Origin: Meloidogyne chitwoodi
Lineage: Eukaryota > Nematoda > Chromadorea > Rhabditida > Meloidogynidae
DNA length: 64,000 bases
Assembly: GCA_015183035.1 (NCBI GenBank)
Contig: JACZZP010000003.1
Location: forward strand, 992,001 to 1,056,000
Direction of reading: 5' to 3'
Positions 46,875 through 57,441 of this stretch are shown piece by piece. The translations under genes and the position numbers were made by a program. The notes below the pieces were generated by a model. It worked only from the letters and a program-made list of their open reading frames with translations, made no database searches and was not told where the DNA came from. How positions within the stretch are numbered: position 1 is the stretch's first letter; every line of letters starts with the position of its first letter.

Positions 46875-48881
46875 ATGAAGAAAATGACAACAAATAAAAA
46901 AGCTTTATTTTTGTTTCTTTTTCCACTTTTTGCCATTTTTATTTTGCCTAAACCATTGGTACCTATTTATATTTTCTAGAAACATTAAAAAATATTTTTA
47001 TTTCCTTTTTTAGAATGCCAGTCTCTTTTTTGAAAATTCTTCTGAAAATTTGTTACGTAATAAACGTCAAATGTGTGGTCCCCCTCCATTTGGTGGAGGC
47101 CAAGGGTTCCCTGGAGGACCTCCTCCCCCTCAATTTGGTCCACATCCTAATTCTATGATGAATCAACAACAATGCCAACCAATGAACTGCCAACCAATGC
47201 AATGCCAACCTTATTGTTGTACTCCAATGATGCCTCCTTCCCCTCCTCCACCACCTCCCCCTCCACAACAAAATTTTGGTCCATCACTTGAACCATGTTG
47301 TCTTTGTTGTACTCCAAGTATATTTTAATAATAATTTTAAGATATAATTTATTATTCAAGTGGATATTCCACCACCCATGCCACCACAATCACTTTCACA
47401 ATTTGGACCACCTCCACCAATGCAAACAGCCTGTACATGCATAACAAGTATTTAAAATATTTTTGTTTAAAATTAAATAAATTTTAATATTTTTCAGTCA
47501 CAGTCCAACAGAAGCCACAGGATATTTGCTCATGCGCTGCTCCTCTTGGTGGTCAAGGAGCTTTTCCACCTATGGGTATGGGTGAAAGAATGCCTCCACC
47601 AATGATGGGCGGTCATATGCCTCCACCACCGTGTTAGATATTTTAAAAAAATATAAAATTTTAATAAAAAATTTTTTCAAATCAAACAAGTTCAAGTTCA
47701 AAAATTATATTTAATTTTTAGTTATGCGTGATAATCAATTTGGTGGTATGTTTGGACAACACATGCCAATGGGAGGAGGTATGAATGGTCCTCCACCAAT
47801 GAGACAACCATTTGGAGGAGGAATGCCACCAATGGGTGGTCAACCACCTCATATGATGAGTTCACCTTCTCCATTCGGTGGGCCGATGATGTCACCTCCG
47901 ATGGGAGGACAAATGGGACCTCACCCACCAGGCGCTGGAGGTCCTCAACCAGTTTGTATTTGTACACCAAGTTTGTAGTTTTTTTTTAATATTTTTCATA
48001 TTTGACAAAAATATAAAAAAATATTCTTGTATATACTTCTAGTGCAACAACAAGACTGCTGCCCTCCCCCACCACCTCCACCACCAATGATTAATGGCCC
48101 AGGTCTCGGTCAGCAAATGCCTCCTCCAGCAACAGCATTAACAATTAGCTGCGTGTGCACACCAATGCGTCAAGATCCATGTTGCATCCCACAAACACCT
48201 CCACCTCAATTTTCTCCACCACCCCATCAACCGCCAATGCCACAATCACCCCAAAGGGGAGGACAACCAGTTTGCATTTGCACTCCTAGTATTTTACTTA
48301 AAATTTTTATTTATGAAATTTTTTTATTTTTTGAAAATATTTTTTATATTTTTCAGTTCAACAAGATCCATGCTGTCCACCACCTCAACAGCTACAAGCA
48401 GCGCCAATGCTTCCCCTATCACCATTTCAACAACAACAGCCACCGATGGGACCTTCTTCAATGCCACCACCTCAGCAATTCCAGCCTTCAATGGGTGGAG
48501 GTCCAATGGGAGGAAGGCCACCATTTACTCCTCCCCCATTTGGAGCGTAAGAAACTTAAATTTTAAATTATTTAAATTATTTTTTCTTTTAGTGGTAATC
48601 CTCCCTTCTCTCCAGGTCCTCCTGGAGGAGGGATGATGATGGGTGGAGGCAATGGACCGAATACATGTATTTGTATACCAGCCGGACGCGGAGGAGGACC
48701 TGGAGGGCCTCCTCCCGGAATGATGGGAGGAGGTGGTGGTCCAGGAATGATTCCTCCTCAACCTTGTGCATGTACTGCAGCAGCTGCTAAACAAAAAACG
48801 GAAAGAAAAGTGAAAAAACAACGACGAAGTGCTTTACAATGGCGGTGGCCAGAAGCTGGTGAAGATGAAACATTAAAATAG
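46875..48881 (+). CDS. Secreted Pro/Gly/Met/Cys-rich protein made of repeated CxCTP exons
   Basis: MKKMTTNKKALFLFLFPLFAIFIL is a signal peptide. Exon 2 has a furin-like site, NLLRNKR|QMC. Successive exons then encode Pro/Gly/Met-rich blocks closed by paired-Cys motifs: CCLCCTP, CTCIT, CSC, CICTP, CVCTP, CICTP, CICIP and CACT. Every intron I joined after exon 2 is in phase 1 except the last (phase 2), and several rebuild the junctions CTP-(M/I)-QQ(D)PCC. The C-terminus is basic (KQKTERKVKKQRRSALQWRW) and ends EDETLK. No enzyme domain. A cuticle, eggshell or gland-secreted structural role is plausible; cysteines could crosslink. The duplicated exons suggest growth by internal exon duplication. 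Confidence 0.75.
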
Positions 48882-49009
48882 ATACTTGAAAATCAGAAAT
48901 ATTAATGTCTGTAATATTTTAATTTTTTATATTTTAATTCCTCATCATTTTGATATGTTTACATTATTCATTTAAAAATACGTTTTGTAATTATAAAGTT
49001 CTTTATTAA

Positions 49010-49635
49010 CCCTTAGATGACGAGCGGGGTCAAAATGACCCCAAAGGGATTTCCAAGCCTCATATCTCTCCGTGCGAATGTACTGTACATCCATTCTTTT
49101 ATGACTTTTCCTATATCGATTGCTAGTATAGATATATAAATAAACTATAGCTCAATGTGTAATATTAAAGCTTCAATTTTTTTTAGTGACGTTATGGACG
49201 GTTGGGGTCATTATGACCCCAATTATATTTGTTTATTATAGAACACTAACACTTCAAATATGGACAAATTGTATGTCATTCGAAAGAGCTCTTTCAGTTT
49301 AGTCGAATGAGACCAAAATCGTCTCAATTGGACAACTTTTTACAGAGTTATGATTGATTTAAATTTTGTTAGAAAAAAACGTTTTCGAGCAGCCGCGGTA
49401 ATCACCTAAAATGAGCTTACGCCCACACTTTGTTACGATTTTTAATCGCATGTAACTCAGTTCATAGTAAATTTTGTAAAACGTGAGTCATACTATTCGA
49501 TCCAGCTCGACGAGACGAATCGAATAGTATGTCTTTTTTTTTTGCTGAATTTTTTTCCAAAAAAAAATCAGTACTGGGGTCAAAATGACCCCAAATAGGC
49601 TTTAACGTCGTATGAAAAATCTCGTCATCTAAGTG
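49010..49635. mobile_element. piggyBac-type MITE, 626 bp, TTAA target duplication
   Basis: Ends CCCTTAGATGACGAG (49010-49024) and CTCGTCATCTAAGTG (49621-49635) are inverted repeats with one mismatch, each flanked by TTAA (49006-49009, 49636-49639). Inside are three near-identical 17-bp palindromes of the type GGGGTCAAAATGACCCC, near each end and at about 49205 (GGGGTCATTATGACCCC). A hairpin at about 49493-49530 reads ACTATTCGAT...ATCGAATAGT. No transposase frame. It lies between two same-strand genes. Confidence 0.85.
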
Positions 49636-49892
49636 TTAAATCTTAAACTATGGGATTTGACAATTTGTCTTTTGGTCTTTTATCCGATTTTTACCTTAGT
49701 CATTTTGTTCTTTATGCATTCTGTTAATGAATAATCTCTGAGTATAGAGAGGTAAACAATGAGAGACTACAGACATTAACTTGAATATTTTACAAATTGC
49801 TAATTTTAATTTAAAGATATTGTCCATGTATGTAGATTTTTAGTTTTTAAAATAATTGTTTAAATTTTATTTTTTCAGTTTTAAAAATAAAT

Positions 49893-50374
49893 ATGACTCG
49901 CCTTCGTTTCATGTGGCGTGGAAAATTGCGTCAACCTTTTGGTGTGCCTTTGTTTCATGGAATTTGGACCAAACAACCAGGCAAATTCCTTACAAAAACT
50001 ATAATGGTATATTTAATTATTTTATATTATCTAGAAAATATTTTTTTATTTCTGGAATCATTTTAAAATTTTGAATAATTTTTCATTTATTTTAAGGTTA
50101 AAGATAATGATGTTGATGCAGCATTTCATGTTTTAAACAGGTTTTTATTTAATTTTTAAATTAATTTTTAATTTAAAAAAATAGATTAATGGAACGGGAA
50201 GGTTTACTCAAAATAATTCGGAATACTCGCTACTTTCTAAAGCCTTATATGCAACGGAATCAGTTTGCAAGAGAAGCATCAGAAGCAATAATTGATGAAG
50301 ATCGTGAGGGGAAATTTAAGTTTTTAGTAAGAAAAAATCGAGCAGATGCTTATCCTGGACAAATTACAAATTGA
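49893..50374 (+). CDS. mrps-21: Mitochondrial ribosomal protein bS21m
   Basis: Three exons: MTRLRFMWRGKLRQPFGVPL...FLTKTIM, VKDNDVDAAFHVLNR and LMEREGLLKIIRNTRYFLKPYMQRNQFAREAS...FLVRKNRADAYPGQITN. The motif order (TxMV..., V..A...LNR, GL...I...RYxxKP...RR, F..RKNRADP) matches animal MRPS21, a small-subunit protein of the mitoribosome. The N-terminus carries a basic stretch suited to mitochondrial import. About 115 residues, slightly longer than the vertebrate protein. Start at 49893 after a pyrimidine-rich AG that could be a trans-splice acceptor (TTTTTTCAG at 49870-49878). Confidence 0.85.
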
Positions 50375-50518
50375 TAAAAAAAATGTATTTATTTTAATTA
50401 TAAATAGGAAAAATAAATATATATGGAAATATTTAAAAAAAATTGAATTTTATATTCTAGAATAACAATAGGTGAGGAAACTTTAGTATTTATTATAATA
50501 TTGCACAAACAAATTTAA

Positions 50519-51546
50519 TTAATTTCCAATACATTCATAACGGCAAATACAATCACATGCACATCTTTTTTTGCTAAAATGTTTATGAACAACACGAATT
50601 GGTTCATCACCATTCCCACATAAATTAATTCCGCAATTATGGCAATCACATGATGGACATTTACCTTAAAAATTAATTTTTTTTAATTAAAAAAATATTT
50701 TTATAATTATAAACCTAAATTAAAAGAATCTAAAACAAAAATTGTTTTATTATTTTCATTATTTCCTATTTGTTGTAATTTTTTTTTAATTTGACATATT
50801 TCAATTTTAAAAATTAAATCTGCTGTTGTCCCATCTTGGTGATATTGATGCCAACAATTTAAACCTCTAAAATTATTTTTTTTTTAATTAAAAAAAATTA
50901 TTTAATAATTAAAAAAAACCGATAAACAAAATCAGCAGTTGAAATAGAATGGTCAAAAGGTAATTTAGGAAAATTTAATCTTTCAGAGACACAACTCTTT
51001 TGATCAATTTCTAGTAAATCTTTTGATTCACAACATATTGGATCCATACTAAAATATTTTTATAAATATAATTTATTTTATTTGAATTAACAGAATTGCA
51101 TTTGTTCTATTATCAAGTTCGTAAACATTAAAACCTCCAAGCCATTGGGAATTTGCACACCCTTCAATTTGACCATTACAATTAGGAGCATTTTGAAGAG
51201 GAGAACATTTAACCTATTATTTTAATTATTTTATTTTTATAAAAAATTAAAAAAAACCTTTTCTTTAATCATTATTCCAGTTATTATTGGTTGACACTCA
51301 ATATTTATTGAACCAACTTTTCCACGTTGTCTATCAGAATTAACCCTTCGAATAGCAGAAACACGATAACCTTGATTACATTCTATAAAAAAAATAATAA
51401 TTTATTTTTTAATTTAAAAAAATAGTACCCAAAGAATAATCACAAATAACATTTTCTTTTAATAAAATTAATAAAAAACATAAAATATTTGTAAAAGATA
51501 AAGGAAGTAATTGAAATATTTTTAAATTAAATAATATTTTAAACAT
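50519..51546 (-). CDS. Secreted Cys-rich protein (unrecognised nematode type)
   Basis: The minus-strand start at 51546 gives a hydrophobic leader, MFKILFNLKIFQLLPLSFTNILCFLLILL. Five exons then give CNQGYRVSAIRRVNSDRQRG, VKCSPLQNAPNCNGQIEGCA, WLGGFNVYELDNRTNAILMD, the CCESKD...SCVSERLNFPKLPFD block, GLNCWHQYHQDGTTADLIFK and a compact tail GKCPSCDCHNCGINLCGNGD...KKRCACDCICRYECIGN. Many paired cysteines and one NRT sequon fit an extracellular disulphide-bonded protein. I recognise no named domain. All introns joined keep frame, so the gene looks intact. Confidence 0.65.
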
Positions 51547-52384
51547 TAAAAAGAATTAAATATATTCTTCTTTTATTAAATAAATTGAAAATAAAACTCA
51601 AGGCTCTTAATTAAAATAAAATTAAAATTTGAGAAAAAAATACTATAAAAATATATAAATACCGGAAAATGTATTTCAGAGTAAAAATATAATGAAAAAA
51701 AATATTTGGTAATTAATTACAATATTTATGAAAGAATTTATAAAATTAATTTAAAAAAATAAAATTAAATAGGTAATATATCTATACTTAATATATAATT
51801 ATTGTAAAAAATGACAAAATTATTTGCTTTTATTATTATTTAAAAATATATTTATGTTAACTGATCATTCCAAATCGGGGATATCATTCAATCAATTAAT
51901 TCCTTAATTATTAAGAAATGACGTAATTTTATAGTATTCTTAATTTTTTATGAGAATAATATTTTGTTTTATTACTAAATTTAGAAAAAAATTTTTAATC
52001 TAAAATTGTATTTTCTTATGACTGTATTTCTTAAAATACTTCAAAATTTCTACAAATTATAATAAAGGTAATTTAAATAAAAAGAAAATATTATAAAAAT
52101 TTATTAATCAAAAATTTTTTCAAAAATTTAAAATTTATTAATTTTTTTCTCATAAAATACAAAATAAAAAAATAATAATAAGAATTGAACATTTAAAAAA
52201 AACATTTTAAATTAGTAGCTCATAGCAACAAAATTATTATTTACTTAAATTTAATTTATTATTAGTATATTCTCTGATAAATTTGTGTATTTTTAAATAA
52301 TTTAATTAAAAACTAAAAATAAGAAAGGTTTTCAGTTAAAAAAAATTAATTTTCTAAAAAGTATTTTTATAAAATATAATAAAA
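51547..52384. other. Divergent intergenic region
   Basis: AT-rich sequence with no exon visible. It separates the minus-strand Cys-rich gene from the thioredoxin gene and should hold the promoters for both, including that of a possible downstream operon. Confidence 0.4.
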
Positions 52385-53075
52385 ATGTCACAATCAATTA
52401 AACACCCAAAAAATCAGGCAAGTTTAAGTTCTAATTTTTATTCGAAATTAAAAATTAAATAAAAAATTACAGGAAGAATTAGATTCAATTCTGGCAGAAG
52501 CAGGCACCCGTCTTGTAGTAATTGACTTTTTTGCTACTTGGTTTATTTAAAAATTATTAAATAATTAATTTTGTTAAAATATAAAATAATGTTTAATTTT
52601 GTTTATATTATATTAATATAAATAATTTTTTAATTTACAGGTGTGGTCCATGCCGGTTGATGACACCAAAATTTAATGTTTGAATTAGAAAAAAATATTA
52701 ATTTTAAATAAAAAATATAATTGTCTTTTTAGAAATTAGCAGATGAATTTGCGGGTCCGATTTATGTTGGAATAGATGTAGATGAACATGTAATTTTTAG
52801 TAAATTTTAAAGAAAATTGTAAAATAGTATATTACAAAAATAAATTCTAGGAACATATTGCAGCGAACTATGAAATCAATGTTAGCCTATTTTAAACCAA
52901 AACTAAATAAAATATTTTTATCGTTATTTAGGTGATGCCAACATTTGTTTTCTTCAAGGATGGAAAGAAGCTTGTAATTATTAATTTTAATAAAATATAA
53001 TTTTAAAAATTTCAGACTATTATTGAAGGTAATAATTATGATGAATTAAGGAAAACTATTGAAAGTAACAAATAA
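52385..53075 (+). CDS. Thioredoxin
   Basis: Exons join to MSQSIKHPKNQ|EELDSILAEAGTRLVVIDFF ATW|CGPCRLMTPKFN|KLADEFAGPIYVGIDVDEH|EHIAANYEIN|VMPTFVFFKDGKK|L..TIIEGNNYDELRKTIESNK. The CGPC redox site, the cis-Pro loop VMPTFVF and the FF-x-D core are all present. The second intron splits the Trp codon of WCGPC. About 105 residues, a standard cytosolic thioredoxin. WCGPCR instead of WCGPCK is a common variant. First of three closely spaced plus-strand genes. Confidence 0.92.
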
Positions 53076-53418
53076 GAGGAAGATATTGATTGATAAAAAG
53101 ATAAAAAATTAAAAAATCAGATAATTTTTCAGACTTGATAAATTCTATTTTTATTTACTATGTATTAATTTTCCCGGTAAAATAGATTCGTCTGTATTGG
53201 GGATTTGGAAATTGTGTAATATCTGACTTGCCGAGTTTTTTAGGATTAATCTGGAAATAACGAAAAAATCGGGAGTTGACCTGGAATTAAAAAGAACACA
53301 GTTGGAGAGGGTAAGTTTTTGAAAAATTAATTTAAATTATTAAATTACCGTAATACTTGTTTGTCATAATGTCTCTAATATATGCAGTCGATTTAAAGCC
53401 GCCGCTTCAGAATGTGAA

Positions 53419-54511
53419 ATGAATATAGGTATGTATGTGATTAGCTATTTAATTTATTCAGGTTTTTAATTTTAAATATAATACATACCAATTGAATTTT
53501 TTGTAAATCAATGTCAGTTAAGATTTGTTGCAGAGCGTTACATATTAAATGCAGAAATTCAGGTAAATTCTATTAATCTTTTTATTCATTTATTTTAAGC
53601 AAAACCATATTTGAGGAGTAACATTTACCGACTACCTGTAAATGATAATCAAGTACCATGGGACTCCGACTTTGGAGAATGCAGCTATTCACCTAAAGAA
53701 TATACAGCGAGAACTATTCATGGAAAAGTTTGGGCTGACCATGAAGACCCATGTATTTACACTTTTAATCAAATAGATGATGCTGGGATAAATAGACGTT
53801 CATTTCATGGGTAATTCATTTTTAAAGCAGATGATATTCACTTTTTAGTGTTTATTCTTTCGATCCATCTGGGCACCCTCTTAATCCCTTTGGAAGAACT
53901 GGATTACGCGGTCGTGGAGTGCTTGGAAAATGGGGCCCAAATCATGCTTCAGACGCTATTGTTTCAAGATATATTGATGGAGAAGATGGAAAGCAAATAT
54001 TGCAATTTGTTGCGATTGTGCGAGGCGATACAAGTTTTTATGATATTGTTAATTTATCATGTTTATTAAGATGATTTGGCGATACCTGGTGGAATGATCA
54101 ACCCCGGCGAAGACTCTAAAGAAGCATCAATTAGAGAATTTCACGAAGAGGCACTTTCAAACAGCACTTCAGACGATAATTTATCTTCTATTTGGAAGAA
54201 TGGTAAAGTTGTTTATCAAGGTTATATAGACGATCCAAGGAATACAGACAACTCATGGATGGAGACAAGTTGCTTTAATTTTCACGATTCAATAGGGCTA
54301 TTCAAGAATTTGAATTTAAAGGTTATTTGGATTCTTAAAATTTTAATAAATAGAATTTGTAAAATATTTACATTAATTTAAAATACTTTAGGCTGGTTCT
54401 GACGCCAAATTTGCAAAATGGGTAACAGTAACAAGAGATTTGGAATTATATGCATCACATGAACATTTAGTTAAATTATTCGCAAAAATGTATGATGTAG
54501 ATATTGATTGA
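53419..54511 (+). CDS. NUDT9-like ADP-ribose pyrophosphatase (Nudix hydrolase)
   Basis: This enzyme hydrolyses ADP-ribose to AMP and ribose-5-phosphate. Exons join to [20 protein letters not shown] and PVNDNQVPW...[15 protein letters not shown]. They continue through [40 protein letters not shown], the Nudix box [42 protein letters not shown] and [20 protein letters not shown]. The order matches human NUDT9. The Nudix box keeps REFxEE as in active NUDT9, not the altered box of TRPM2. The chosen start (53419) makes every splice phase fit and leaves no obvious mitochondrial presequence. Confidence 0.88.
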
Positions 54512-54682
54512 TTCCCGCATTTTTTATATTAATGCTACTAAATTATTTTTATTTTTAAAAAAATATTCTAAGTGATTCTATTTGATTATAAATTGTTTTT
54601 TTACATTGAATATTTAATTTTTCATTGTTTTTTTTTAAAGTTTATTCTTTTCTTGAAATTCATTTCTTGATAAGTACTGAAG

Positions 54683-55907
54683 ATGTCTAGACGTGGAAAT
54701 GATATAAATTTTGATGAACTATATAGCTTAAAGGTTTGTCTTTTATTTAAGTAAGCTTAATATTGAAGCTTGAGTCATTTGAAATCTTATCCCTTTTGTG
54801 GATTTCTAGAGGCGGGTCTGATATTTTTTGTTTTAGGTTGACAACTTGCCTTATAATACTAGTGTCCACGAACTTAGACGATTATTTGATCGTTATGGAG
54901 ATATTGGCGATGTTTATGTAAATTTTTGTTTTCCAAATAATATATTTTAAAACCTTAGATTCCTCGTGACCGTTATAACAATCAAAGTCGTGGTTTCGGA
55001 TTTGTTCGCTTCTATTCAAGAAAGGATGCGGTTCACATTTCATTGAATAAATTTATTTGAAATATTTTGCTTAAGGATTATGCTTGTTCTCGCGCTGACG
55101 GAAAGCAGATGAATGGTCGAGAACTACGTGTTTCTATTGCTAAGTATCGACGCCCACTTGATGAAGGTCGAGATCGAGATAGGTTTGTCTTTTCTAAATA
55201 CTTTTTAAAATCGATTTTGAGTAGTTTTATCCTCTTAAGTTCGATAGATGCCACCTTTATCGGTGGCGGTGAAGAAGTTGCTATTTAACAAGCATGAAAT
55301 TGAAAGCTTTGGGCTGTGTAAGCTTTGTAACCAAAAAGAAAAAAGAGAAGGCCGCCAGTCATTAGCTGTGTTAGCCTTGGGCAGGAGAATTTCAGAAACA
55401 TATTTTTGTTGTTTTCCAGCCTCCTTTCTTGAATGAATTCAGTCCTGGGAAAGAAAGAATTTTGAGTTGCAGAAACAATCCTGTCAAAAATGTTTTCTGC
55501 TGCGCGCGCCGAATTGTTGTAGCAAGCAGCAAGTCAATATTCAGATTTTTTAATATTTTTGCTATTTTAATTTTTTCAGTTTTTAACGAAAATAAGTATA
55601 TATATTTATAATGTTTTTAACTTATAAGGAATATCTAAGATATTAGCAAAAATTGGTATATCCTCATTTCCTTTCTTGTTAAATTATTTGAAATAATTAT
55701 GTTTTTTGTAGGCGCCGTCGTTCCCGTTCTCGTTCACAACGACGCTCCCGAACTAGGTCTCCGCCACGACGTTCTCGCTCGCCTCGTGGACGCTCCCGTT
55801 CTACTTCTGTACGCCGAAGAGATGACAGCCGTTCCCGCTCGCCACGTGGTCGTTCACGATCACGAAGTCCTTCACATAGCCGAAGTTTATCTTCGCCACG
55901 TGATTAG
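54683..55907 (+). CDS. rsp-4: SRSF2/SC35-like SR splicing factor
   Basis: One RRM followed by an RS tail. The RRM reads LKVDNLPYNTSVHELRRLFD (RNP2 VDNLPY), DRYGDIGDVY|IPRDRYNNQS, RGFGFVRFYSRKDA (RNP1) and NGRELRVSIAKYRRP. The tail, after the long intron, is RRRRSRSRSQRRSRTRSPPR...SRSLSSPRD. The IPRDRY...QSRGFGFVRFY block is characteristic of SRSF2/RSP-4. It acts in constitutive and alternative splicing in the nucleus. The gene starts 171 bp after the NUDT9-like stop with an AG just before the ATG. The last intron (55183-55711, 529 bp) is unusually long and GC-rich for this genome. Confidence 0.9.
55240..55317 (+). other. Candidate poison cassette exon within the SRSF2-like gene
   Basis: Inside the long last intron, TCTTAAG at 55233-55239 can act as an acceptor and CTGT|GTAAGC at 55317 as a donor, defining 78 bp. 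Entered in the phase of the upstream exon, it reads SSIDATFIGGGEEVAI then TAA (55286-55288), a premature stop before the RS domain. SR-protein genes commonly autoregulate through such exons. This one is a prediction only. Confidence 0.35.
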
Positions 55908-56035
55908 AAATGGTAAAAGAATTTGTGTTTGAGGGATCGTTTTATTATTAAAAAAATATTTTGGGAAATTTGTAAGTGTATTTTCGATTAATTTTAAATT
56001 TTAATATCACAGAAAATAATTTTAGTAAAATGTTT

Positions 56036-57079
56036 TTATTGTTTAACGGCAAATCTAAAATATTTTGCACATTTTACGATCAAATAAACGAACCAAAAGT
56101 GGATAAATATTGAAATAAGAATGCCCGTTAAAGCTATGCCTGCCACAACAGAGATCACTGGAATTTTTTTTAATAATCTTTCTTTATAATTTTTTCTCAC
56201 TGAGTTTAAACTCCAGATTGAGTCGTTTGGCAGCATCAGAAAGCCGTTTGTTCAATTCTAACTCTAATCGTTGAGCTGCGTAGGAGTTTGAATTAATTAC
56301 GGCAGTGCTTAAATAAGCAGCCAGAAGTACCAGCAATGACCAAGTAATTATCTAGAAAATTAGAATTGTCACATGTTGACTTTAAAGTATTAGAGACTTA
56401 CACTAAGAGTGACAAATGGTTGCAAGAATGCTGCATTCTCAGTGTATAGCCCGTAAATCTTAAAATAAAGAGGAGAATTCGAGTAATTTTACACTCACCA
56501 ATGATGTCAGTGCTGCACCGTCTACTATCATGAAGAGTAGCTCAAAATTCCAACCGATCTCAGAGTAGCCACACATTTTGGCGAGAAAATTTGTCACAAT
56601 GAGAAATGATGAGACTCCAGCAACTAACGTACTTGCCATCTTTTATAAAAATTTTAAGATACTATATATATATTTTCAATAATATATATCCCACCATTCA
56701 TAAGTTTGAAGTTGAAATGAATTTTGTAATTTTTAATTACCTTAATATGCACCTTGAAGCAGCAACACCAGCATTTGAAATTTGGTATATTATCATGGAT
56801 TGCATCGAGATCACTAACTCCGTCTTCTAAAATTTATCAATAACTCATCTTTGATAAAAAAAACAAGTTCACCGATATTAAGTTGTTGATGTTGCTGCAT
56901 TGCATTGGAAAATAATAAATTTACAGGATGACCCAAAAGTATTTTTATGAGATCTCCAAAATATTATAGAAAAAATATTATTCTTCCTAGGGCCAATTTA
57001 AATACGAAAATAATTAGTGTTTAGTAAGTACCACTCAATAATTTACTATAGTGAAAAACTCACCTTCTGAAAAGGCCAT
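56036..57079 (-). CDS. Four-TM protein with N-terminal Cys cluster
   Basis: The start at 57079 gives MAFSE|EDGVSDLDAIHDNIPNFKCW CCCFK, then exon MASTLVAGVSSFLIVTNFLAK with TM1, GWNFELLFMIVDGAALTSL (TM2), IYGLYTENAAFLQPFVTLS and IITWSLLVLLAAYLSTAVIN (TM3). A charged helix LELELNKRLSDAAKRLNLE leads to TM4 IPVISVVAGIALTGILISIF and the end ...KYFRFAVKQ. Joining TM3 to TM4 needs a 30-nt intron (56182-56211). Without it the protein stops after KLSEKKL at 56184. The CWCCC cluster beside TM1 suggests palmitoylation. Family not recognised; general layout is that of small tetraspan proteins. Confidence 0.65.
56921..56945. repeat. Possible solo end of a Tc1/mariner-type element
   Basis: TTACAGGATGACCCAAAAGT at 56921-56940 resembles the CAGGGTGxCC...AAGT ends of Tc1/mariner MITEs, preceded by TA-like sequence. 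No matching inverted end was found within the surrounding intron, so it may be a remnant or chance. Confidence 0.25.
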
Positions 57080-57441
57080 TATTTGTTATTTAGAAAAAAT
57101 GATTTAATGTTGACTGTCCAGAAAAGCCGCCGACTAATCGTCTTAACCGAAAACGAAAAATTGATGAAAACAAAGAAATGCACAAATGTGGGAAATAAAC
57201 ATCAAATCAATTTCATCAGCTCAATTCTAATCAATTATTTTCTATACAAAATATATGTACTGAATTTAACTAAATATCAAAATTTCAATATATATAGAAC
57301 TAATAAAAACTTTACATATTTATAATAAAGAATACGATAACATTTATAAAAAATAATCAATATCTGAAAAAAAAATTTTCAACAATAGAAGTGAAATGAA
57401 TAAAAAATTAAGCAGTTATCAAGCAAATTTTCATTTATAAA

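Noticed and set aside
55429..55611. Further frames in the SRSF2-like intron as separate small genes
   Set aside because: They have no start or splice context and are better explained as intronic regulatory sequence.
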